The notes under the pieces were generated by a model. That model saw nothing but the letters and a program-made list of their open reading frames with translations. It was not told where the DNA came from and searched no databases. Source: Rhodococcus sp. (in: high G+C Gram-positive bacteria) (lineage in GTDB: Bacteria; Actinomycetota; Actinomycetes; Mycobacteriales; Mycobacteriaceae). Taken from it: DNA of 50,533 bases. Numbering within the stretch: the stretch's first letter is position 1; each line of letters opens with the position of its first letter. The DNA lies in assembly GCA_012514505.1 (NCBI GenBank), contig JAAZAD010000104.1:1-50533 (forward strand), written 5' to 3'. Of this stretch, positions 7,635 through 16,943 are shown in pieces. A program made the position numbers and the translations under genes.

Positions 7635-9913
7635 TCGCTGACGCCCTTTTCTGTCGTCGGTGCACCCGGAACCTCCAAGCGCACCACCCGTTCCAACGCA
7701 CGAAGGTCTGCCTCGATACGCCGGAACACCTGGTAGATGACGACGAACGCAACGATCCCGACCACGCACAGCACCCGAACTCCGACGACGGTGGCTTCAC
7801 CACCGAAGCTCAGCGCCGCAATACCGATGAGCGGTACCGCAGCAGCCAGCGCCAGGTACCGCGTCAGGGTGCGGGACAGGGATCGAATCCGGCGCCCGTC
7901 CTCGCCGCGTAGTTCGCCGCGCGAGAGCACGATCGGAAACAGGCATCGCACCGAATAGAACGTGAGGATGAAGTAGGGGTATGCGAGGGCGACCGCCCCG
8001 CACACCGCCAGTGACGCGGTGAGCAACGGGAAGGTTCCGCCGGGCACACCGCCGGCAATGAGGTGCAACGCAATCGGATAGACGACCGCGGCGACGAGCC
8101 ACAGGCAGAAGCTGACGGTGACGGCGCGGTTACCGATCCCGAGCACTGCGCCACGGGCCTTCTGCAACACTGCGGCGTCGTAGGTTCGCCCCTGCTGCAA
8201 CCCGCGCGGAACCGTGACCGCGTACCGACACCAATACAGGATCAGGGCGGATCCCACCGCGAACGCGATGACCCCGACCAGGAGATGCACCTGCTCGAGA
8301 TGTTCCTGCACAGGCTCGTCCAGTTTCGAGATGATCAAGATCTTGTTGACGCGGTAGTTGTACCAGGAGGCCACCAGGTTCGGTATGCCGATCGCCAGGG
8401 CCACGATCGGCACGGACCACCGCCACATCTTCGACCGCCAACTGCCCGGCTTCGGATACACCAACTCGCGTGCCCGCGGGTCCAGGCACAGGGCGAACTG
8501 TCGGGCCAGCTTGCGTCCGTCCGACCATCGGTTCGCACGGTCGGGCGCGAGCGATTTGACCAGGATGCGGCGCAGCGCGGCGGGACAATCCGGCAATGTG
8601 TGCGCGGAATCGACGCCCAGACGGCGGGATTCGAGCAACGCCCCCGGTGTGGGAGGTGATCCGTCGGCGGTGGCCGGGTCGTCGAACGGGCGCCCGCCGG
8701 TCAGCAACTCCCACAGCATCACGCCGAGCGAGTAGATGTCGCTGCGCGTATCCAGGTCACCAGCGGTTCTCGACGAGGCCGTATCGACCGCCTCGAGTTG
8801 TTCGGGCGACATGTACGCCACCGAACCGCCCAGAAAACCCGCTCCTGCGCGGACCGTGTCGCTGGAACTGACGTTGAAGTCGGCGAGTTTGGGGGTGCCA
8901 TCGGCGGCGAGGAGCACATTCGCGGGCTTGATGTCTCGATGCAGCACGCCGTGATCGCTCGCATACTGCAATGCCTCGGCAAGCCGCAGTCCGATCCAGG
9001 CGACAGTTTCGGGCCAGGACAGCGCAGCGATCTCCTCGCGCTGCGCCGCGTCGGTCGCGACCATGATCTTGCCGTCGGCCAGGGCCTGATCGATTGCGTC
9101 GAGCAGCAGCCGTCCGGACCTGTTCGCGGGGGCTGTGCCGCGCACGCGGCGCACCACATCGAGCAGAGTGCCCCCCGGCACGTACTCCATGAAGAGGACC
9201 CGCATGTGCCGGTCTTCCAGTATTCGCTGGTCGAAGACCCGAACGATGTAGGGGTGGTCGAGCTGGGCGAGGGTTTGCGGCTCGTTCCCCACGTCACGGG
9301 ACACCTTCAGCGCCACCCACCGCTGCATCGACCGCTGCCGTGCCAGAAACACGCGGGCGAACGCGCCGCGCCCGATTTCGTCGACGAGGTCGAAGTCGTC
9401 GAGTCGTTGCCCCGCTCCCAGCTCTGCGGCGGCGGCGAGATCGGTGAGCGTGCCGTCGGAGATGCGCCTGTCCTGCTCGAGCAGGGCTTCGAACCGGGCG
9501 GCCTGCTCCGGAAACTCCGCCATGTAGTCGCCCGGGTCGACTTGCTCCCCACTTGCCCGTCGTACCCGGTACTCCTCGTAGACCAGTTCCGCGGGCAGCG
9601 ACTCTGCCAGCAGTTCCGGGAACTCACGGCAGTAGTCGGCAATCCGCTTCGGCTGCCGCGAATGCAGCCAGCGGTAATCGAGGTCCACCTTGATCAATTC
9701 GACGAGAGCGGCCCGCCGTATTGCGTCGGTGTCCGGCAGGTAGTTGGCAAGCTCCGACGGCGAGCCGGTGGATTCCCAGTGTGCGAGCAGTCGGTCGGTC
9801 CCACTGTCGACCACGAATTCCGGGGCCGACCCGCCCGTGCGGTCGGTGGTGACGCCGAGTTCCGTGGGCGGCCCACCGGCGACCGTGGCATCAGGGGGTG
9901 GACGATTGCTCAT
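7628..9913 (-). CDS. membrane-anchored Ser/Thr protein kinase with DFN motif
   Basis: Predicted Hanks-type kinase of 761 residues. An N-terminal 170-residue region (AALVELIKVDLDYRWLHSRQ, IADYCREFPELL, YEEYRVRRASGEQVDPGDYMAEFPEQ) resembles the N-terminal extension common in planctomycete kinases. The kinase domain (about 172-470) has a glycine loop IGRGAFARVF, Lys203 in VALK, catalytic loop HRDIKPANVLL (His325-Asp327), and LADFNVS where DFG is usual (Asn347). MSPE follows near 368-371. The C-terminal 270 residues hold about six hydrophobic helices with no extracellular PASTA domain, then a short tail. The ATG at 9911-9913 is chosen; an open frame continues upstream but runs antisense through the lipoprotein gene. 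The Asp that binds magnesium is retained, so activity is plausible. It is unlike the usual mycobacterial Pkn layout. Confidence 0.88.
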   Translation of the reverse strand: MSNRPPPDATVAGGPPTELGVTTDRTGGSAPEFVVDSGTDRLLAHWESTGSPSELANYLPDTDAIRRAALVELIKVDLDYRWLHSRQPKRIADYCREFPELLAESLPAELVYEEYRVRRASGEQVDPGDYMAEFPEQAARFEALLEQDRRISDGTLTDLAAAAELGAGQRLDDFDLVDEIGRGAFARVFLARQRSMQRWVALKVSRDVGNEPQTLAQLDHPYIVRVFDQRILEDRHMRVLFMEYVPGGTLLDVVRRVRGTAPANRSGRLLLDAIDQALADGKIMVATDAAQREEIAALSWPETVAWIGLRLAEALQYASDHGVLHRDIKPANVLLAADGTPKLADFNVSSSDTVRAGAGFLGGSVAYMSPEQLEAVDTASSRTAGDLDTRSDIYSLGVMLWELLTGGRPFDDPATADGSPPTPGALLESRRLGVDSAHTLPDCPAALRRILVKSLAPDRANRWSDGRKLARQFALCLDPRARELVYPKPGSWRSKMWRWSVPIVALAIGIPNLVASWYNYRVNKILIISKLDEPVQEHLEQVHLLVGVIAFAVGSALILYWCRYAVTVPRGLQQGRTYDAAVLQKARGAVLGIGNRAVTVSFCLWLVAAVVYPIALHLIAGGVPGGTFPLLTASLAVCGAVALAYPYFILTFYSVRCLFPIVLSRGELRGEDGRRIRSLSRTLTRYLALAAAVPLIGIAALSFGGEATVVGVRVLCVVGIVAFVVIYQVFRRIEADLRALERVVRLEVPGAPTTEKGVSDT

Positions 9914-10039
9914 GGCGTTCGCTTCGAAGGGGACTGTGCGGTGGGCTGGCGTGCCCTTTCCAGCGTATTCCCGTCGTGCGGCCGCCCGATACCGGATGAA
10001 CCACACCGCTCGGCAACCACGAAAGGCTAGGATCGGTGG

Positions 10040-10585
10040 ATGGGCAAGTCGATGTCGACCCCCGCCAAGCTCACTACCGCGCTCGCGGCGGGCCTGCTGA
10101 TGTTCGGCGCCGCAGCCTGTTCGTCTTCGGACGATTCTGCGACACCGACAACCACCGCAGCGGTGGATACCGAAACGCCGAGCCCCGACACCGAGGCATC
10201 CGGTACGAGCACCCCACTGCCACCGGGAGCCGCGGCAGGTGCGGCGCCGACAGTTCAGCTCGACGACCGGCCGATCGATGCCTCCTTCGAACCCGCACGG
10301 TGCGAATGGGGCACGGACGACGGCCGCCCCCAGCTCGAGTTCCGCGCCGGTAGCGACGCCACCGGCGGCGACCTCGACGTGGAACTCGTGACGACCGATC
10401 CGCCGATACTCGACGACTTCACCCTGGAAGCCGACGGCACGGAATGGGAAGCCACGAGCGAGAACCGCCGCGACGCACAGATCACCGTCGACGGCGACAA
10501 CTACCGCATCATCTCGCAGGTCACCGAAGACGACGGCACCCGCACCGCAAAGCTCGAAGCCCACTTCACCTGCGCAGGACGATAG
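10040..10585 (+). CDS. small secreted lipoprotein
   Basis: Predicted lipoprotein of 181 residues, function unknown. The N-terminus (MGKSMSTPAK, then LTTALAAGLLMFGAAAC) is a signal peptide with a lipobox-like AAAC, Cys27 being the probable lipidated residue. A Ser/Thr/Pro linker follows (residues 28-65), then a compact acidic domain of about 115 residues resembling small beta-rich actinobacterial lipoproteins, with a second Cys near the C-terminus (HFTCAGR). TAGGAT at 10028-10033 lies 6 nt before the ATG, so a leaderless transcript is likely. It is divergent from the kinase gene, with 126 bp between them. Confidence 0.8.
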   Translation: MGKSMSTPAKLTTALAAGLLMFGAAACSSSDDSATPTTTAAVDTETPSPDTEASGTSTPLPPGAAAGAAPTVQLDDRPIDASFEPARCEWGTDDGRPQLEFRAGSDATGGDLDVELVTTDPPILDDFTLEADGTEWEATSENRRDAQITVDGDNYRIISQVTEDDGTRTAKLEAHFTCAGR

Positions 10586-10594
10586 GCGACTGCG

Positions 10595-10699
10595 GTGGGT
10601 GACAACGTGGAGGATCGGAGCAGAGCCGAACTACTCGAGCAGGTGCTCGACGAGGAGTTGTTGCGTTACGCGGACGCACTGGAGCGGCTCGGCCAGTGA
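10595..10699 (+). CDS. possible 34-residue acidic small protein
   Basis: A short open frame starting with GTG 10595 reads MGDNVEDRSRAELLEQVLDE and continues as an amphipathic acidic helix ending ERLGQ. It starts 9 bp after the lipoprotein stop in the same direction. No clear ribosome site is visible. The helix-like pattern and close spacing are the only support; it may be chance. Confidence 0.3.
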   Translation: MGDNVEDRSRAELLEQVLDEELLRYADALERLGQ

Positions 10700-10735
10700 C
10701 CACCCGATCGTGCCCGAGTGCACCGCGTCTGCGGC

Positions 10736-11836
10736 TCACGGCCTGATCTCGTAGACCTGATTGAACGGTGTTTCGGCCACCCTGTCGAACCGGGTGAATC
10801 CACCTTGTGTGACCACATCCCGGATTCGGGCGGGGCCCGCTTGAGCGCCGAGCGCCAGCCCGACCTCCTGCGACAGCGAGCCGGGGGTGCAGAGCAACGT
10901 CGAAAACCCGTAATAGGCCCGACCGACCGGGTTCAGGTTGTCCTGGACGTGGTCACCTGCCATCGGCTCGACGACCATCCACGTGCCGTCGTCGGCGATG
11001 GCGCTGCGGACATGCTCGGCAGCACCCACCGGGTCACCCATGTCGTGCAAGGCGTCGAACGTGGTGACCAGGTCGTAGCCGTTCCCGTCGAAGGAGTCGG
11101 CAGGTGCCACCTCGAACCGCACCCGATCACCGAGGCCGGCGGCCTGCGCTCGCGTGCGGGCCTCGTCGATCGAACCTGCGTGATAATCGAAGCCGGTGAA
11201 CGACGCTGCCGGGTACGCCTGGGCCATGATGATCGTCGAAGCTCCGTAGCCGCACCCGATATCGGCCACACGGGTACCCGCCGTCTCGAGCTTGGCGACG
11301 ACACCGTCGAGCGCCGGTAGCCACTCGGAGACCAGGTGAGCGTTGTAGCCGGGCCGGAAGAACCGCTCACAGCCCTCGTGAACATCGTGGGTGTGCTGAT
11401 CCCAGCCGAACCCTGCACCGCGCCGCACCTGGTCGACGACTCGACTGGAGTCCCGCATGGTTCCCAGCGCCAGCTGGAAGAAGCCGGGCAGATACGCCGG
11501 GCTGGACTCGTCGGTGAACGCAACTGCCTGCTCGGGAGGAAGTGTGTATTCACCGGACGTCTCGTCGTAGGTGACCGTTTCGCCGGCGGCCTGGGCATTG
11601 AGCCATTCGCGTGCATACGGTTCGGAGGTACCGGTGTCATCGGCGAGTCGTCTGGGTGTGGTGGGCCCGGAGGCCGCCATGGCTCGGTAATAGCCGAGCT
11701 GGTCACCCATCACGACCAGGGCCGTGTTCAGTGTTGCCCCGACTTCTTCGACCGAGCGGAATACGAACGCCATCAACTTGTCGACATCGACGTCGGCGCT
11801 CTGTTGGGCCTCGGTGGTCTGTTTCAGTTCGGTCAT
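10736..11836 (-). CDS. class I SAM-dependent methyltransferase with winged-helix N-domain
   Basis: Methyltransferase of 366 residues of the Rv2258c-like type. The N-terminal 100 residues (VGATLNTALVVMGDQLGYYRAMA, TPRRLADDTGTSEPYAREWL) form the helix-turn-helix dimerisation domain seen in O-methyltransferase-like proteins. The SAM-binding motif VADIGCGYGASTIIMAQAYP lies near residues 175-195, FTGFDYHAGSIDEAR is motif II, and FDALHDMGDP is the post-motif. Substrate is unknown. The ATG at 11834-11836 is chosen because AGGGG lies 8 nt upstream; an in-frame ATG three codons earlier would abut that site. It has no close operon partner; the next minus-strand gene starts over 130 bp upstream. Confidence 0.85.
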   Translation of the reverse strand: MTELKQTTEAQQSADVDVDKLMAFVFRSVEEVGATLNTALVVMGDQLGYYRAMAASGPTTPRRLADDTGTSEPYAREWLNAQAAGETVTYDETSGEYTLPPEQAVAFTDESSPAYLPGFFQLALGTMRDSSRVVDQVRRGAGFGWDQHTHDVHEGCERFFRPGYNAHLVSEWLPALDGVVAKLETAGTRVADIGCGYGASTIIMAQAYPAASFTGFDYHAGSIDEARTRAQAAGLGDRVRFEVAPADSFDGNGYDLVTTFDALHDMGDPVGAAEHVRSAIADDGTWMVVEPMAGDHVQDNLNPVGRAYYGFSTLLCTPGSLSQEVGLALGAQAGPARIRDVVTQGGFTRFDRVAETPFNQVYEIRP

Positions 11837-11970
11837 CCGAACCATCCCCTTTTGCATGTCGCGGATGATCCCGGGGTGGGACCACATACGACGCTAGGCC
11901 CGATACACCCATCGAACATGGGGCGATGACCCCATCTTTCGGGCCGAACCAGCCGCTGCATGCCACCACG

Positions 11971-13551
11971 TCAGACAGGTTCGCCCAGCGCACCACGCAT
12001 CAGCCCGTGCTTCGACGCAAACAAGCTGGCCAGCGCCCGGTTCGAGACGCCGATCTTCGTGTAGATGTGCTCGACGTGGTTGCCCACGGTCTTGCGGGAA
12101 ATCGTCAACTCGTCAGCGATCTGCCTGTTCGACAAGCCCCGGGCCAGCAAGCGGAGCACCTGCACTTCTCGTGCGGTAAGCCCCGCCGGCCAGGTCATCC
12201 GGGGACTGCCCCGGTGCCCGGCAGCGCAGAGCACCGCGTCCACCGCATCGCCGTCGAACCGGCCCGCGCGGACCTCCTCACGCAGCCTCGCGACCACCTG
12301 CTCCACGGTTCCCGCGCGGCGATGTGGGCGTGGCTCTAGCCATGCTCGGTAGGTATCGGCGACGGCCAGAACCCTGCCACCCGGTGTCACCGCATCCCCG
12401 ACCAACCCCCGTGGATAGCCGGTGCCGTCGAGACGCTCGTGATGCTGCACTGCGACCGCACCCAACGGGGCCAGTGCACGGGAGAAGGTCAGCATCCGTT
12501 CGGTCAGGTACGGGTGCATCCGGATGCGCTCGACCTCTGCTGCGGTGAGGACCCCCGGCTTGTCCCAGATCGAATTGGGGACACCGAGTCGGCCGAGATC
12601 ATGGACCAGCCCGGCCATTCGGATCGTCTGCGACTGGGCCGCCGGCAGACCGTAGTGACGGGCCGCAGCCCCAGCCAGGTCGGCGACGGCTCGCGAATGA
12701 CCGATCGTGTACGGCGACTTGAGGTCGACGAAGTCGGCGATGGCCTCCAGCGCAGCGACGAATTCGTCGTCCGAAAGCCAAATCCCGCATCCGGGTTCCG
12801 CCGCGATGACCGCGTCCCAACTACACGAGGCCACGAGGCCGTCGAACATTCGTGGGGCCTCGCTGCAGAAGAGGTCGACCAAAGCCGGTGCGAATTGGGT
12901 GCCGCTGCGCTGACGAGCCACCCCCAACGCGGATTCGATTCCGCCCACCCGGTGAAAGACCTCCACCACGTCGGCGAGGTTGACCAGCTGTGAGGTGGTC
13001 AAGAGATCAGCGCCCTTGACGCCGTTGGGTACCCCTCTACCGTCCCAACGTTCGAAGGTCTGCCCGACGCTCTCGCATACCGACGCGGCCAAGCCGAGCC
13101 GCGCGGCCAGGTCGGCGGTCGCGCGGTAGTGATTCCCGATCATGTCCTCGGCTGCGCGCCTGCCCTCACCACGGGCGAAGTCGAGACGAACGCCGACCCG
13201 ATCGCGCCCCGGCATCCCCGCACCGAGGTGCCCGAGAACGAACCTCGCCTGAGCTGTCGGTCCGGTGAAATCGACCTTCCGGAAGTCGGACTTGAACGCC
13301 AGGTCGTCACCGAACCACTTGGCTTGCTCGTACGCGTCGACGTGGCAACCGACCCAAACGATCAGCGAGGTGTAGTAGACGACCAGCTGATCCGACTCGC
13401 CCAGCCTCAACCGCTTCGCGAGGTGCAGAGCAATCAGGGATTGCCGCAGCACATGCTCCATCGGCTGACCCATCCCCAGGTCAGCTCCCAGAGACAGCGC
13501 GCCCAACAACTCGGCGAGCCGGACGCCGCGTGTGGACGTTTCGGGGGCCAC
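11971..13551 (-). CDS. double HD-GYP-like / LuxR-type regulator
   Basis: Signal-responsive regulator of 526 residues. The first half is a degenerate HD-GYP-like domain (FERWDGRGVPNG is kept; the catalytic HD is not obvious). The second (about residues 285-440) keeps GLVHDLGRLG and HHERLDGTGYPRG, the HD and GYP signatures of cyclic-dinucleotide phosphodiesterases. The C-terminal 65 residues (LTAREVQVLRLLARGLSNRQ, IADELTISRKTVGNHVEHIY) are a LuxR/NarL helix-turn-helix. GTG 13549-13551 is chosen because TAATCT (13559-13564) lies 7 nt upstream, fitting a leaderless start; GAGGAGG directly before the GTG is too close to act as a ribosome site. It is divergent from the helicase gene. Cyclic di-GMP binding or hydrolysis is inferred, not shown. 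Confidence 0.87.
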   Translation of the reverse strand: MAPETSTRGVRLAELLGALSLGADLGMGQPMEHVLRQSLIALHLAKRLRLGESDQLVVYYTSLIVWVGCHVDAYEQAKWFGDDLAFKSDFRKVDFTGPTAQARFVLGHLGAGMPGRDRVGVRLDFARGEGRRAAEDMIGNHYRATADLAARLGLAASVCESVGQTFERWDGRGVPNGVKGADLLTTSQLVNLADVVEVFHRVGGIESALGVARQRSGTQFAPALVDLFCSEAPRMFDGLVASCSWDAVIAAEPGCGIWLSDDEFVAALEAIADFVDLKSPYTIGHSRAVADLAGAAARHYGLPAAQSQTIRMAGLVHDLGRLGVPNSIWDKPGVLTAAEVERIRMHPYLTERMLTFSRALAPLGAVAVQHHERLDGTGYPRGLVGDAVTPGGRVLAVADTYRAWLEPRPHRRAGTVEQVVARLREEVRAGRFDGDAVDAVLCAAGHRGSPRMTWPAGLTAREVQVLRLLARGLSNRQIADELTISRKTVGNHVEHIYTKIGVSNRALASLFASKHGLMRGALGEPV

Positions 13552-13558
13552 CCTCCTC

Positions 13559-13564
13559 AGATTA
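13559..13564 (-). promoter_or_regulatory. leaderless -10 hexamer for the HD-GYP/LuxR gene
   Basis: On the minus strand TAATCT fits the actinobacterial TANNNT -10 pattern and sits 7 nt before the GTG chosen as start. It decides between that GTG and an ATG 26 codons earlier that would leave only 26 bp to the divergent helicase gene. Confidence 0.55.
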
Positions 13565-13655
13565 CGCGCCGCCCCGGGCCTCGGGAGCGCGCGAGGCTCG
13601 CACGTGATACACCGATGCGGGCGGCACATGTGATCCTCCGACTACCCTGGTCGGC

Positions 13656-16600
13656 ATGTTCTCGCCCGCCGACCGCGATCACACCACGTCGACGATCGTT
13701 CGCACCGTCGGTCGGGTCACGTACGACAGAGGCGCCCGCTACGCGCGCCGGGGCGCGGTACTCGGTTTGGACTGGTTCCCGGACGAGCGGACCTTGGTCG
13801 GCGTGGTCGACGGCACGGACCTGTATCAAACCGAGGTCAGGTTCAAACCCGGTACCGACCGGCTCGAGTTTGCGCTCGGACAATGCAGTTGCCCGGTCCG
13901 GATGAATTGCAAGCACACGGTGGCCTTGACGGTCGCGCTGCTCGATCAGCCGGAGGTCCCGTCCGCGACCGCGCCACCGTCGTGGGAAGAACTGCTCGGT
14001 GCGGCGCTCGGCGGAGGCACCCGCCGCAGTGGCAATACCCCACTGGCCGTGCAGCTTTCCCTCACTCGTGGCCCGCGTTCGATGTACCTGGGGCTGGGTG
14101 CGCGGCTGGTGCGTCGCAGCAAGTCGATCTGGGTGAACGCGAACATGAACTGGACGAGTCTGGCGCAGATGCCCGACGTGAACCCCCGACATCGCGACCT
14201 TCTCACCGAGTTGTACGCGCTCTACCAGGCAAGCCGGCGCACGCAACCGTACGGCGCAGAAAAGGACATCGATCTCGGCACCCTCGCCAATCCGCGTTTG
14301 TGGGCTTGGCTCGACGAGGCCGCCGACGCCGGCATCGATCTCGTGTACCCGTGGAAAGACAGCAGAGTCGTCCGCCACACGGGCACTGCCGAACTGTGCG
14401 TGGACATCGACGACACCGGAAACGGATTGGACGTCACCCCCACAGTGCAGACCGACGACTCCGATATGCCGGTCGTCGTGCTCGGGTTCATCGGGCCGGA
14501 CGCCCACGGAGTCATCTACGGACGTCCAAGCGAAGTGACAGGCCCCATGACTGGTTGGCCGTTCCGGATCGCCCGCCTGACCGGCTCCGCACCGGCCGCC
14601 ATGCAGGAACTCATCGTCAACAACGGGTCGATCACCGTCCCCGCGGACGAGGCCGATCGCTTCGCAGCGGCGTACTACCCGCGCCTGCGGCGGGCTGCCA
14701 CCGTCCGGTCGGTGGCCGATTCGTTCACTGCGCCGGCGATCACCGGTCCTGATCTGCTGCTCGACGTCACGTACCTGCCTGGTCACCGAACGGAGCTGCA
14801 CTGGCGGTTTCGGTACGCCGTCGGCGAGACAGTGCACGAGGTCGACGTGGTTCCCGCCGCAGACCAGCCTTTCCGGGATACCGACGCCGAACGATCGGCG
14901 CTCGCCGGGTTGGACGTGCCGCTCGAGAAGTACGGTCTGCTCGAATCGGACGGCTCCCTGCTACCGCGCGTCACCCTCGAGGGCCTGGACACCGCGCATC
15001 TGACCACCGAGCTGATTCCCCTGCTGCGCGAGCGGGACGACGTCGAGGTGCGGGTGGAAGGCTCCCCCGCCGACTACCGCGATGCCGGTGACACCCTGCA
15101 GATCGGGGTGGGCACCGACGCCACGGAGGACGGCGACTGGTTCGACCTGTCGGTCACCATCGGAGTCGAGGACCGCCCCGTACCATTCCGGGACGTGTTC
15201 GCCGCCCTGAACACCGGCGACTCACACCTACTGCTCGAAGACGGCGCATACCTTTCCCTGGACAAACCGGAGCTCCAGCAGTTGCGAGACCTCATCACCG
15301 AGGCCCGCGGATTGCACGAACAGGACCCGGACCATCTGCGGCTGAGCCGGTTTCAGGTGTCCCTGTGGGAGGAGCTGGCCGCACTCGGTGTCGTCGAGCG
15401 TCAGGCCGAGCAGTGGCGCAAGCAGGTGCAGGGACTGTTGGACGTGGCCACCTCGTCGAGTGTGGAGGTACCAACGTCGTTACAGGCGACGTTGCGGCCG
15501 TACCAGTTGGATGGATTCCGCTGGCTGAACTTCCTGTGGTCCAACCGTCTCGGCGGCATCCTCGCCGACGACATGGGCCTCGGTAAGACCGTACAGTCCC
15601 TTGCTCTCATCTGCCAGGCGCGGGAACAGAATCCGTCCGACCCACCGGTGCTGATCGTGGCTCCGACGTCGGTGGTCGCGAACTGGGCATCTGAAGCAGC
15701 GCGGTTCGCCCCACACCTGAGCGTGGCCATGGTGACGAAGACCGCGGCGAAACGTCATGCACCGCTGTCGAAGTCGATCGAGGGCGCAGATGTGGTGGTC
15801 ACGTCGTACACCCTCGCCCGCCTCGACGACGAGGAGTACATGGCGATACCGTGGTCGATGCTGCTGCTCGACGAGGCGCAGTTCGTCAAGAACCACCGGT
15901 CGAAGGCCTACCAGTGCATGCGCCGGATCGAGGCACCGACGAAGATCGCGATCACCGGTACCCCGATGGAGAACAATCTGATGGAGCTGTGGTCACTGCT
16001 GTCGATCACCGCACCCGGCCTGTTCCCCAATCCCACCAAGTTTCAGGATTTCTACCGCAAGCCCATCGAGAACGGCGGTGACAGTGAGCTTCTCGGTCAG
16101 CTGCGACGCCGAATCCGGCCACTGATGCTGCGGCGCACCAAGGAACAGGTCGCCACCGACCTCCCCGCAAAGCAGGAGCAGGTGCTCGAGGTGGAGCTGA
16201 CTCCCCGGCACCGCAAGATCTACGACACCCACCTGCAACGGGAGCGGCAGAAGATCCTCGGGATGGTCGAGGACATCGATGCCAACAGGTTCAGCATCCT
16301 GCAGTCTCTGACCGTGCTGCGCCGACTCAGCTTGGACGCGTCACTGATCGACGACAAGCACGCAGCGGTCGGGTCGGCGAAGATCGACGCCTTGCTCGAG
16401 CAGTTGGAGGACGTCATCGAGGGCGGGCACCGCGCATTGGTGTTCAGCCAGTTCACCGGCTTCCTCGACCGGGTGCGTACGCGTCTGGACGCCGAGGGTG
16501 TCGCGTACACGTACCTGGACGGCAGTACCCGAGATCGCGCGAAAGTGTTGGACGAGTGGAAGACCGGCGAAGCTCCGGTCTTCCTGATCAGCCTCAAGGC

Positions 16601-16877
16601 GGGTGGATTCGGCCTGAACCTGACCGAGGCCGACTACTGCTTCCTCCTCGACCCGTGGTGGAACCCGGCCTCCGAGGCGCAGGCCGTCGACCGCACTCAC
16701 CGCATCGGTCAGACCCGAAACGTGATGGTGTACCGATTGATCGCCAAGGACACCATCGAGGAGAAGGTGATGGCCTTGCAGGCCCGCAAGTCGGAACTCT
16801 TCGCATCCGTCGTCGACGAGGGCGGTGCATTCAACGCAACCCTGTCCGCCGAGGACATCCAAGCCCTCTTCACCTAA
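13656..16877 (+). CDS. helZ: SWIM-SNF2 family DEAD/DEAH helicase, HelZ-like
   Basis: Swi2/Snf2-type ATP-dependent DNA translocase of 1073 residues, similar in layout to mycobacterial HelZ. A SWIM zinc finger lies at residues 77-87 (CSCPVRMNCKH). A long central region of unknown fold follows, then a SNF2 ATPase from about residue 610: LADDMGLGKTVQSLAL (Walker A, near 643), LLLDEAQFVKN (Walker B, DEAQ, near 735) and ITGTPMENNLMELWSLL. The helicase C domain has LVFSQFTGFLDRV, LISLKAGGFGLNLT and VDRTHRIGQTR (motif VI, near 1010). TACCCT at 13643-13648, 7 nt before the ATG, suggests a leaderless transcript. Palindromic element B starts 3 bp after the stop. Role in DNA repair or transcription recycling is inferred from the family. 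Confidence 0.9.
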   Translation: MFSPADRDHTTSTIVRTVGRVTYDRGARYARRGAVLGLDWFPDERTLVGVVDGTDLYQTEVRFKPGTDRLEFALGQCSCPVRMNCKHTVALTVALLDQPEVPSATAPPSWEELLGAALGGGTRRSGNTPLAVQLSLTRGPRSMYLGLGARLVRRSKSIWVNANMNWTSLAQMPDVNPRHRDLLTELYALYQASRRTQPYGAEKDIDLGTLANPRLWAWLDEAADAGIDLVYPWKDSRVVRHTGTAELCVDIDDTGNGLDVTPTVQTDDSDMPVVVLGFIGPDAHGVIYGRPSEVTGPMTGWPFRIARLTGSAPAAMQELIVNNGSITVPADEADRFAAAYYPRLRRAATVRSVADSFTAPAITGPDLLLDVTYLPGHRTELHWRFRYAVGETVHEVDVVPAADQPFRDTDAERSALAGLDVPLEKYGLLESDGSLLPRVTLEGLDTAHLTTELIPLLRERDDVEVRVEGSPADYRDAGDTLQIGVGTDATEDGDWFDLSVTIGVEDRPVPFRDVFAALNTGDSHLLLEDGAYLSLDKPELQQLRDLITEARGLHEQDPDHLRLSRFQVSLWEELAALGVVERQAEQWRKQVQGLLDVATSSSVEVPTSLQATLRPYQLDGFRWLNFLWSNRLGGILADDMGLGKTVQSLALICQAREQNPSDPPVLIVAPTSVVANWASEAARFAPHLSVAMVTKTAAKRHAPLSKSIEGADVVVTSYTLARLDDEEYMAIPWSMLLLDEAQFVKNHRSKAYQCMRRIEAPTKIAITGTPMENNLMELWSLLSITAPGLFPNPTKFQDFYRKPIENGGDSELLGQLRRRIRPLMLRRTKEQVATDLPAKQEQVLEVELTPRHRKIYDTHLQRERQKILGMVEDIDANRFSILQSLTVLRRLSLDASLIDDKHAAVGSAKIDALLEQLEDVIEGGHRALVFSQFTGFLDRVRTRLDAEGVAYTYLDGSTRDRAKVLDEWKTGEAPVFLISLKAGGFGLNLTEADYCFLLDPWWNPASEAQAVDRTHRIGQTRNVMVYRLIAKDTIEEKVMALQARKSELFASVVDEGGAFNATLSAEDIQALFT

Positions 16878-16880
16878 CCC

Positions 16881-16943
16881 CCTGTGAGTGGTTGACGAGT
16901 CCAGAGGCTCGTTAACCACTCACAGGCGCGAAGCGCCTGTGAG
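16881..16943. repeat. palindromic element, copy B
   Basis: The 46-bp inverted repeat (16881-16926) can form a 19-bp stem with one G-U pair: arms CCTGTGAGTGGTT and AACCACTCACAGG, then ACGAG/CTCGT. It overlaps an 11-bp perfect hairpin (CTCACAGGCGC at 16919-16929, loop GAA, complement at 16933-16943). It lies between the convergent helicase and pentapeptide genes. The small hairpin encodes the last residues and the stop codon of the pentapeptide gene. Confidence 0.92.

Noticed and set aside
9914-10564. N-terminal extension of the kinase frame by 217 codons
   Set aside because: It runs antisense through the lipoprotein gene, has no protein-like composition, and the kinase family N-region begins after ATG 9913.
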